The notes under the pieces: model-generated
The model's database searches: none
The model's input: only the letters and a program-made list of their open reading frames with translations
What the model was told of the DNA's origin: nothing
In this document: piece by piece, positions 56,395 to 64,000 of the stretch
Layout of the letters: the number at the start of each line of letters is the position of its first letter
Position numbering within the stretch: the first letter of the stretch is position 1
NCBI GenBank assembly: GCA_019188255.1
Contig: JAETXT010000007.1
Span: 5,367,293 to 5,431,292 of the forward strand
Direction: 5' to 3'
From: Verticillium longisporum
Lineage: Eukaryota > Ascomycota > Sordariomycetes > Glomerellales > Plectosphaerellaceae
Length of the DNA stretch: 64,000 nt
Translations under genes and position numbers: made by a program

Positions 56395-58909
56395 TGTGCG
56401 GTTGATGCTCGCGGACGCTGTCGAGGGGTCGGGGAAGAGTGGTCGCGTGACTGTCAGTGAGGGCGGTTGTGGTCGCCGTGACGGGGACAGGAGTGGCGGT
56501 GGTGGTGTTGTGATTCGCGTCGGCAGGGTGCTGTGGCAGCGAAAAGCGCGTCGAGCGAGGTCGATGTCTTGGGTGAAGGGTGTTGGTGGTCGTGGTTGTG
56601 GCGGTCGTCGTGATTGAGACAGGCGGCCGAAAGGGATGGGGCGCAGTGATGTAGCAAGGGGCAAGGGAAGACGAAGGAGTGAAGGAAGGGGCAACGACAG
56701 GAGGAATAGGAGCGAGATGTAGTAGTATTGCACAAGACAGCCAGTGGTTGAGGTTGATGTGGCCTCTGTCTCACGGAAGGAGACGAACAGAGTTGAACGA
56801 GGCGACGGAAGACGGGCCTCCAGACGGACGGATACGTGCCGGTGGCTGCTGCGGACGTCACCCCTACGGCGACCGTTGGGGATCCTCGTACAGCGGGCGC
56901 AGGCGAGGGTACGCAGGCGCCCCAGGGCTGGACGTTGCGCACACGTAGGCCACCGCCAGCCAGGCAAGGCCGCCGCCAGCCAGGCAAAGGCGGGCCTGGG
57001 CAGACATGACAAGCAGCCAAGGGCAAGGTACTCGCTCCCTGACCTCAGACACCTTGGGAAATAGGTACGTACAGGTGGCCGTGGCAGGTACCTCAGGAAA
57101 GTGGGAGAGAACGAGCGTGAGGGGAAAGGGAAAAGGGGACGAGGGGGAGTTCGGGACGAAGGTGCCGCGCGTTACATGAATGCTTGTATGCCAGCACCAG
57201 AGGAAGGGAAGGGGAAAAAAAGCACGATGCTGGTGTGTATTCTCCAGAAAAGAGACGCGACGCCATTGACTTGATGTCACGCATCTGGGTCCTCATCCGA
57301 CTCCGGCATGACTTCAATTGCGCGCACAGCAGCAAGGCAGTCCAGTCAGTACCTACAGCTCCCAGCTCCCAGCACCCTCAGCACCCTCAGCACCCCTTAG
57401 GCGGTCCCTTCGGCGGTCCCTTCGGCGGTCCCTTCGGGCCTTCGGGTGTCCCTCAGGGCTCCCTGTTCTGTCCCCGTCATCAGCCCATTTTGGCACACGC
57501 GCCCCGCCCTTCTGCCCTGCCATCTGCTTTTGTCGCCTGCTGCGCTGCCATCGACCAGGGAAAAAGGTACTTTTCTGTCTGCTGCGAGCCGCAAGAGCAC
57601 GAGCCACACAACCCCACATGCTGCGTCAGCTTCCCTTTCATACCCAATCTCCAAGTATCTTGCAATTCCAGCGACAATTGGCAGCACGCCCAAATCAAAG
57701 CATGACATGGAGGCCGCGACGACCGGACAGAGTCTTCAGCCTTTCTCTTTCCACCCCTGACTCAAACAACGATTCGCGGCCTTGGGCCCCCTCTCGTCAC
57801 AGACGCCTGCCCACCCCACATTGACTGCCAGAGGTACGCAGCAAAGCCACCGTCTTTGCCATCGCTGCTGGGGCCACGGAATGTGGGCGGTGGGGGCGAT
57901 CCGATCTGGCACGCCCCAGCGCCACAGCCTGATCCTGCGATGGGGTTTGCTGAGCTCCATCTACCTAGAATAGATACATCCCGCGCATTGCTGTTTTTAA
58001 GCCTGACGACGAGGCCGCCGATACAGTTGTTGGCGCTGCTGACCGCTGCCCGGCCGGAACATGTTCTCTAGAGCCGCTTTACTTCTGCCTTGACGCACAC
58101 ATCAGGTATATTACCTTTACCACCACCACCCATGTACCTTGGCTTCGACTTCAGCGGTACTGGAGCGCATTCGAGGTGCTGGGTGTCCTTTCACGGTTCG
58201 TTGGATAGGGTGTGTCCAAGCTTTGAGGGTGGGGATCCGGCGGGGATGACGTTTCCATGGCAGTATTGTTCCTAGGCATGGAGGCTTGGAGTATAGCGTT
58301 GAAGGGGGTCAATTGGTACCGACTCGCAAAAGATCTGCCATCCGATTTACCATCCGATTCGGGCAGACGAGTCTGTTGTACTCAAGAATGAGGACCAAGG
58401 GCCATGGCAAGATGCCTGACTTGGAGCAAACCATTCTAGGGCCAGAGGAAGATCATGGCGAAGAGGAGCCCGTGGGGCCTATGTTTCCCTCTAGAGCTTA
58501 ATGGAATTGATTCTCTGCAAACATGGATTCTGAATGTGTGATATTCATGGACTTGAGGAATTTATACCATTTATTAAACCTCGTACACAATTCTTGACAT
58601 AGATGAAGTTGTCTCCGTGTCAGGCCTTGACTGAGCCGAGCTGGGGTAGAGGCGGCAAAGTACAGCCCCACCTGGCCAGCCACAGCGCCACAGGCCCAGT
58701 GTCATGTCACTCGAAAAGCACCGATCCATGACGATGACGCTACATGCACCGGCCGAGCCTCACGTTCGACACTGCTAAAGGAAAGTACGAGCCCGCATGC
58801 AGGAACGCGCGTTGGAAGTTGACGAGTGCACGGAAATTCAATTGGGATTGTAGCAGCATAGCCGTGCGACACGACAGTCCGACACGACTCGACACGACAG
58901 TCCAAAGGC
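56395..58909. other. divergent intergenic region between transporter and sirtuin genes
   Basis: 2.5 kb, GC-rich at its left part. A 12-bp tandem repeat GGCGGTCCCTTC (three units, about 57400-57436) follows CAGCACCCT repeats (about 57370-57395). The open frames of 56454-57026 (minus) are in GC-rich sequence, and apart from a possible N-terminal extension of the transporter I see no gene. Confidence 0.45.
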
Positions 58910-60148
58910 ATGACGTCCCCCATGCGCAAGCCTCTCATGCGCATACCCTACACCGAGCTCTTTGCGCCGCCGACCCTGATCCCCCGCAACGCAAACACCC
59001 TGCCCGGCGCCGTCGCCGCCCTCACGCGCTTCCTGACGGCGCCGGTCGCCGACGGACGGTCGCCGACGACCGTCATCCTGTCGGGCGCCGGCCTCTCCGT
59101 GTCGAGCGGCCTCGCCGACTACCGCGGCGCCAAGGGCACGTACCGCGTCAACAAGACGTACCGCCCCATCTACTACCACGAGTTTCTCGCGAGCCACGAG
59201 GCCCGCAAGCGCTACTGGGCCCGCAGCTTCCTCGGCTGGCCCTCGCTGCAGCGCGCCCGCCCCAATGCCGGCCACCGCGCCATCGCCGACCTCGGCGGCG
59301 GCGGCACCGCGGACGGCAGCAGCCCCGGCCCCGGCCTCGGCCTCGTCAGCGCCGTCATCACCCAAAACGTCGACAGCTTCCACCCGCAGGCCCACCCGCA
59401 CATGCCGACCCTCGAGCTCCACGGCTACCTGCGCAACACGGTCTGCGTCACCTGCCACAGCGAGTTCCCGCGCGATGCGTTCCAGGACGAGCTCGCGCGC
59501 CTGAACCCGGCCTGGGCCGCCTTTCTCGAAGAGGTGCTCGCCTCGGGCGCCCTCGAGACGGAGGACCCGGACGAGCGCCGCGCCAGGGGCATGCGCACGA
59601 ACCCCGACGGCGACGTCGACCTCCCCGGCGCCCCTTACACGACCTTTCGCTACCCGGCGTGTCCGAGCTGCCTCGCGCACCCGCCGCCACGAGCTGATGC
59701 TGCCGGTGCTGCTGCTGCCGGGGCTCACGTCGTCGAGGTCGACGGCGACGGCGCCTGGAAGCCGGGCCGCAGCACGGCAGGCATCCTCAAGCCGGCCGTT
59801 GTCATGTTCGGCGAGAGCATCCCGGCCGAGGTCAAGGCGGCGGCCGAGGCGGCCGTTGACGGCGCCGGCCGGCTGCTCGTGCTGGGGACGTCGCTGGCGA
59901 CCTTTTCGGCGTGGCGCATCGCCAAGCGCGCGCTCGACCGCGGCATGCCCATTGCCGTCGTCAACGTCGGCGGCGTGCGCGGCGAGGAGCAGCTCTTTGC
60001 CGGGGTCGACTGGAAGCAGACGGGCGAGCAGCGGGTGCGCGTCGAGCTGTCGACCGACAAGGTGCTGCCGGCTGTCGTAGAGACGCTGCGCAGGACCAAC
60101 AGCGGCACTGGCGTCAAGGTGCCGAGGAGGCGGCGGCGCCCGAGGTGA
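58910..60148 (+). CDS. SIRT4-like sirtuin, NAD-dependent protein deacylase
   Basis: Removes acyl groups from lysines using NAD+; class II (SIRT4-like) sirtuins are usually mitochondrial. Intact single-exon ORF of 412 residues. Motifs: VILSGAGLSVSSGLADYRG (NAD-binding, about residues 55-73), TQNVDSFH (about 150), catalytic His in ELHGYLRN (about 171), zinc-binding pairs CVTC (about 178) and CPSC (about 250), and LLVLGTSLATFSAWRI in the Rossmann fold. HGYLRNTVCVTCHSEF is characteristic of the SIRT4 type. The Arg/Lys-rich C-terminus is KVPRRRRRPR. The first ATG gives a short N-terminus without a clear targeting sequence. GC-rich at third positions like its neighbours. Confidence 0.93.
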   Translation: MTSPMRKPLMRIPYTELFAPPTLIPRNANTLPGAVAALTRFLTAPVADGRSPTTVILSGAGLSVSSGLADYRGAKGTYRVNKTYRPIYYHEFLASHEARKRYWARSFLGWPSLQRARPNAGHRAIADLGGGGTADGSSPGPGLGLVSAVITQNVDSFHPQAHPHMPTLELHGYLRNTVCVTCHSEFPRDAFQDELARLNPAWAAFLEEVLASGALETEDPDERRARGMRTNPDGDVDLPGAPYTTFRYPACPSCLAHPPPRADAAGAAAAGAHVVEVDGDGAWKPGRSTAGILKPAVVMFGESIPAEVKAAAEAAVDGAGRLLVLGTSLATFSAWRIAKRALDRGMPIAVVNVGGVRGEEQLFAGVDWKQTGEQRVRVELSTDKVLPAVVETLRRTNSGTGVKVPRRRRRPR

Positions 60149-60272
60149 CGAGGGGGAACCATGGCGCGTTCAAGGACATGTTATCATAGGGGAAGGGCAA
60201 GAGCAGTGTAGTTTGTATTCATATTTTTCCCCTTCGTATCGTTTGACAATCCCCCGAGCTCTTGTCCGTCGC

Positions 60273-60956
60273 TTAGAAAAAGCTGCCCATGCCGGTTGCT
60301 TGTTGCTGCTGTGTCTGGGGCGATTCGGAAAGGGCCTCGCTGGCGTGCGCGGTTCGTGGGGCGGCCTCGGCGTCCAGCTTGGCCTCGGCGTTTGCCTTTT
60401 CTTTTCGGACGGCATCATCGCGCTCGATTTCGCGAAGAACTGTAAGAGAAACTAGTCAGCGACGTGGTGTTGCCGAGTCGAAGTACTTCCAACCAGCCTT
60501 ACCATCGTCCCAGCCCTGCTCCCGCGCCGCATCGCCCGTGCCCAGCGCCCGCTCGACGTCGACCTTCTCCCCCTCTGTATCCTCTCGACGACCTCGCGCA
60601 GCAAGCCGATGCGCACGTCAGACTGGCGCATGAACGTGTCGAATCGTTGGCGCAGGGCAATCATGTTGATGGACATGGAGCCGATGAGGAGGAAGATGAC
60701 GAGATAGAAGGTGGCGGGGTTCCACTCCTTGGAGCGCTTCGGCTTGACGCGCTTGATCATGGGGTCGTCTTGGAGTTTCTCTTCGCGGCGAAAGGGTTTC
60801 GGGACGAGGGACTTCCAAAAGTCGGTCGAGGCGACGCTGGGGAGAGAGGAGGAGGGGCGGCATGTCGGCAGGTTGCTGCCTGTGATGATGGAGGGTTGCT
60901 CGGGTCACTGTCCGCAGAGGTGCTGCTAGCAGCGTTCGGTTGATATGGCGTGACAT
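60273..60956 (-). CDS. small mitochondrial membrane protein of unknown function (possibly DUF5321-type)
   Basis: About 206 residues. The start ATG at 60956 gives an Arg-rich, acid-free N-terminus (MSRHINRTLLAAPLRTVTR), a likely mitochondrial targeting sequence. Then come VASTDFWKSLVPKPFRR, a basic stretch KRVKPKRSKEWNP and one membrane segment (TFYLVIFLLIGSMSINMIAL), followed by a coiled-coil-like region (LLREVVERIQRG). The intron 60440-60502 (GTAAGG...TTACAG) joins GWDD to LREIERDDAVRKEKANAE; the stop is TAA at 60273. Frame shifts near 60870 (one base too many or two short) and in a G run near 60565 (one short) cancel in the total phase. I know this layout only from fungal proteins without assigned function; the DUF assignment is from memory and unverified. 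Confidence 0.65.
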
Positions 60957-61386
60957 GGTGGTGATTCTATGTACAATGAGGCCCTGGAAAAATGATGACC
61001 AGAGGTTGAATCGAACGTGAGGTGAGGCTCGGAGAAGGTGCGCTTGCAGCTTGCAGCTTGGGATGCAACTGGCAGCCTCCAGATGGCGAGAAAAACCCGG
61101 GGTCCCAATGCAGAGGCCACCAGCCACATGCATCTAAATCCCACCACACTCCCCAGCCACAGTCCGTTACCCTGGACAACCGGCTCAAAAACGGTGCAGA
61201 GAGTAACAAACCGAGAGACGGTCTCGAGCCTGAAGCCACACATTGCGACGTCACGTCACGAGAGAGACTCAATTGCTTCTGCTCTTGATACCACTGCCAT
61301 TTCCATTGCCCGCCGTCTTTGGGCCTAGGGCCTCTGTTACCAATTATCTCTCCTTGCTTCCCTTGGGCCATCCTCTCCACGACGAC
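60957..61386. promoter_or_regulatory. divergent promoter region shared by the mitochondrial protein and separase genes
   Basis: Only 430 bp separate the two start codons, so the regulatory regions overlap or are shared. No clear TATA element is seen. Confidence 0.5.
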
Positions 61387-64000
61387 ATGCCCCATGACAC
61401 GACGCACATGACTTCCCTCCAGAACAAGGTCGACGCCGTCAAGGCCGCCATCACACCGACGACAACATGCACCTCCGCGACGACAGTCCTCCTCAAGGAC
61501 CTCCTCATCGCCGAGTCCGATCATCACACATCACCACCACCACCACCATCAACAACAACAACAACAGCCTCGAGCAATGCCGCCAGCAAGCCCGCGAGAG
61601 GCGCGTCCGCCCGCCCCAAAACCCCCTCCGCCGCGCGACGGCGAGCGACGACAACGACGACGACGAAAACAACAGCAGCGCGCCAGCCGAAACCCGAAAA
61701 TGACCTCTCGAGCAAGGAAAAGGCCGCTCTCGCCACCCACGTCGTCAACGCCGGCCTCAAAGCCCTCACCGAGACGCCCAAACCAGCTACCACCACGCCT
61801 CCGAGTCAACCCACCGAACCAGCGCCACGAAAGCGCTCCGACGCTGAGCCGAGGAGGGGCCTCCGACGGTCGAGCTCCATGCCCATGTCGCCCCTGCAGC
61901 CGCGCGCCCTGAACCGCGTCTCGACGTCGCCCATGCTGCCCAAGACGGGCACCGGCCGGCCGCAGTCGGCTCACGGCGCCGCGGCGCCCAGCTCGTCTTC
62001 GTCGTTCGCCAGCGCGTGCCTGCCGCTTGTCGAGTGCCTGCGCGTCTCCTTTGCCTGCCTGCGCTCGCTGCATGCCGCCGGCAAGGTGACGCTGCCCGAG
62101 GGCCAGCTCGAGGCCGGCATGTCTTCGTTTGTGACGAAGCTGCTGGGTCTCGGCCTGCAGGACCACGCGCTGAGGGAACTGGCCGTTTTGAAGAGGCTTG
62201 CACAGCTGGACGCGACAAAGCCGAGCACGAAGACGGACAAGGCGGCGGTGGCCGCGGCCGCGGCTTCTCACGCGAACACACTGGCGACAAATCCCGCCGA
62301 TCTTCTCGATTACGGTGCCATCAAGGCCTCTGGTGCGATTCTGGGCCTCGTCATCACGTCTCAGCTGCACGCTCTGCGACTCGTCGCGGCGGCGAGGAAG
62401 CCTGCCATGATCGAGGCGGCGGTGCCCTTTCTCGGCGACCATCCCTCCTCACCGATGAACCTGCTGTCGAGATATGCCAAAGAGTCAGCAGCGTCGAAAA
62501 ACAAGTCGGCGCGCCAGCTCGAACAGTTCTCCCAGCTCATCCTGTCCCTGCCGCCAAGCGTGTCCAGCAAGGAAGATACCCTCGCCACCGAGAACCGCCT
62601 CAGCTGCTCACCGACGGCGGCTCTCCAGCTCCACTCCATCGGCTTCGAATACCGCCTCTGCTGGTGGGCCATGGCCGGACACGAGGCCGACGTGGACGAC
62701 GATCTCATGCTGCCCCTGTCTCGCTGCATGGCGGCTTTCGTCCGGCGCTGCTCGACGCCCACGCCGGCGGCTTTCCAGGTCGCGCGCGGCGCCTACACGC
62801 GCATCACCGACCTCTGCGCACAGCAGCGCCTGCTGCCCTCGACCTCAGCCTCTTCTCCGCTGGCGGCTATCTACCAGACCCTCGGCACCCTCGCGCAGAG
62901 CGCGCGCCTGTTCACCGAAGCCGCGACCTGGCTGACACTGGTCAAGGGCCATCTCGACCCGCAACAGAGCTCGGCCGCCAAACGCTGCTCCGTAGCAGCG
63001 CAGCTGCTCGCTGTTCAGGCGAAGCGCGAGGACACACCGACGGAGGAGCTCGGGTCTCTGCTCAAAGAGATTATCGGCGAGCTCAAGGGCACACTCAAAG
63101 GCGACTCTGCCGAGCTCGAGGAGCTCATGATCAACCTCACGGCCGCGAGGCGGTCAACTGTCGGCCTCTTGGTCCACAAGGAGTCTTCCTTACCTCGACA
63201 CATGACCGCTTCCTGTCACGACTTTGTCCTGCAATTTCCGCACTTTGGCCTCCGCTGGATGGGCAAGGCGCCGGCGAGGACGCCGACGCAAAACACACGA
63301 TTCGCTACGACCAACGACGGCAGACTCTCCTCGCGACGGCCACGCAGATTATGGACTCGGCCTTTGTCGTCCTCAAGGCCAAGATTTCGAAAGACGACAT
63401 GCCGTGGACCCAGCTCGACGGAACGCTACAGGACTGCCTCACGCTTCTTGAGCACCTCGGCGAGACGAACCTGCTGCAGAAGAGCGACGGCGCCAACACG
63501 TACCCTGTCAAGGTCTCCTCGCTCTACTACTACCACGCCGATCGCGTCCAGCGCAGCAGCGGTGGCGGCGGCAGCGAAAAGGAGGACGGCAAGGCTGTGT
63601 TGCGGCCCATCAAGCGCTCGATCGAGGCCGTGGCCGACCGGTCGCCGCGCGAAAAGGAGCGTGCCCAGCTCGTCAAGAAGCTCGAGCGCTTCTCCGAGCT
63701 CTCGCGGGCTTCTGGACGCCTCGCCGAGGCCCGCGACGCTCGCAAGGCCATCTGCACAAACATGGTTGAGGACGGCGTCCTCGCGGCCGTCGCGGCGAGC
63801 CTCAACGATAAAGCGCCCGCCCTGGCCTGGAGAGCCGACGCCAAGACGGAGGCGCTGTCGCGCACGCTGGCCGCCATGGTCAAGCTCGACCAGGCGTGGA
63901 GCGACTGGACGTTTTCCTCGCCGAGCTCGAGCGCGCCGCCGTGCTCGAGCATCTCATCCAGATCATCGTCTCCGATGCCGCCAAGGGCAGCGGCGGCAGC
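61387..64000 (+). CDS. separase (Esp1/Cut1/BimB type), N-terminal part, runs off the window
   Basis: Cysteine protease (family C50) that cleaves cohesin's kleisin at anaphase; the protease domain lies beyond the window. An open frame starts at ATG 61387 (or at 61408, giving MTSLQNKVDAVKAAI, closer to the usual fungal start). After a low-complexity Ser/Thr/Pro/Lys region (about residues 35-150) comes the helical TPR-like superhelix: LPLVECLRVSFACLRSLH, YGAIKASGAILGLVI, GFEYRLCWWAMAGHEADV, IYQTLGTLAQSARLFTEAA. The frame shifts near 63270 (GCGCCGGCGAGG), continuing with KHTIRYDQRRQTLLATATQI and MPWTQLDGTLQDCLTLLEHL, and again near 63914 (T run); one added base cures each. About 870 of roughly 2,000 residues are present. 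A CAA repeat encodes Thr residues at about 61548-61566. Confidence 0.82.
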   Translation, partial: MPHDTTHMTSLQNKVDAVKAAITPTTTCTSATTVLLKDLLIAESDHHTSPPPPPSTTTTTASSNAASKPARGASARPKTPSAARRRATTTTTTKTTAARQPKPENDLSSKEKAALATHVVNAGLKALTETPKPATTTPPSQPTEPAPRKRSDAEPRRGLRRSSSMPMSPLQPRALNRVSTSPMLPKTGTGRPQSAHGAAAPSSSSSFASACLPLVECLRVSFACLRSLHAAGKVTLPEGQLEAGMSSFVTKLLGLGLQDHALRELAVLKRLAQLDATKPSTKTDKAAVAAAAASHANTLATNPADLLDYGAIKASGAILGLVITSQLHALRLVAAARKPAMIEAAVPFLGDHPSSPMNLLSRYAKESAASKNKSARQLEQFSQLILSLPPSVSSKEDTLATENRLSCSPTAALQLHSIGFEYRLCWWAMAGHEADVDDDLMLPLSRCMAAFVRRCSTPTPAAFQVARGAYTRITDLCAQQRLLPSTSASSPLAAIYQTLGTLAQSARLFTEAATWLTLVKGHLDPQQSSAAKRCSVAAQLLAVQAKREDTPTEELGSLLKEIIGELKGTLKGDSAELEELMINLTAARRSTVGLLVHKESSLPRHMTASCHDFVLQFPHFGLRWMGKAPARTPTQNTRFATTNDGRLSSRRPRRLWTRPLSSSRPRFRKTTCRGPSSTERYRTASRFLSTSARRTCCRRATAPTRTLSRSPRSTTTTPIASSAAAVAAAAKRRTARLCCGPSSARSRPWPTGRRAKRSVPSSSRSSSASPSSRGLLDASPRPATLARPSAQTWLRTASSRPSRRASTIKRPPWPGEPTPRRRRCRARWPPWSSSTRRGATGRFPRRARARRRARASHPDHRLRCRQGQRRQ

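Noticed and set aside
58838..59728. Minus-strand ORF of 296 codons
   Set aside because: Antisense of the sirtuin gene; composed of Ala/Gly/Arg-rich low-complexity sequence due to high GC at third positions.

Overview
The window looks like a chromosome segment of a filamentous ascomycete, probably a Sordariomycete; a Colletotrichum- or Hypocreales-like fungus is possible but not settled. Evidence: short introns (44-135 bp) with GTRNGT donors and CTAAC-type branch sites, fungal-only gene types (Ste11-type MAPKKK with SAM and RA domains, fungal PDS5/Spo76, LIRSHVMRGKN-type regulators), and extreme TA-rich blocks with C-to-T/G-to-A decay as made by repeat-induced point mutation (RIP).

Layout. 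(1) 1-26.2 kb is a transposon-rich, mostly TA-rich compartment. Old elements are RIP-decayed and without usable ORFs. They include two inverted copies of one large unknown repeat (about 5.95-8.56 kb, and 17.8-22.27 kb in reverse), a 285-bp repeat family present four times, a decayed solo LTR and a decayed pogo-like relic. Into this decayed sequence young, non-RIPed elements have inserted: two nearly identical 1,859-bp pogo/Fot-like DNA transposons (801-2659 and 19017-20875, TA target duplications) and a complete Ty3/gypsy chromovirus-type retrotransposon (8563-15497, LTRs identical by eye, TAAAC duplication). Only one ordinary gene, an NmrA-like reductase, sits as an island at about 3.9-4.9 kb. 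(2) 26.3-37 kb: STE11-type MAPKKK and PDS5 cohesin regulator, convergent. (3) 38-49 kb: gene-poor, accessory-like: a broken regulator-like gene, two short-chain dehydrogenases and a small secreted NTF2-like protein. (4) 49-64 kb: dense housekeeping genes: GPI-anchored Ser/Thr-rich wall protein, xylulokinase, MMT-type cation transporter, SIRT4-like sirtuin, a small mitochondrial membrane protein, and the N-terminal part of separase. PDS5 and separase, opposing regulators of sister-chromatid cohesion, lie about 25 kb apart.

Most striking observations. The gypsy element carries a textbook -1 frameshift signal between gag and pol (G GGA AAA, 5-nt spacer, 10-bp stem), a possible self-priming site, three Cys/His repeats in an unusually long gag, and an antisense ORF next to its 3' LTR encoding a Zn2Cys6 cluster plus coiled coil. 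Separately, about two dozen single-base frameshifts, nearly all one base short, interrupt otherwise well-kept genes. In PDS5, xylulokinase and MMT the number of missing bases makes all splice phases fit exactly. I infer systematic consensus indels rather than real pseudogenes.
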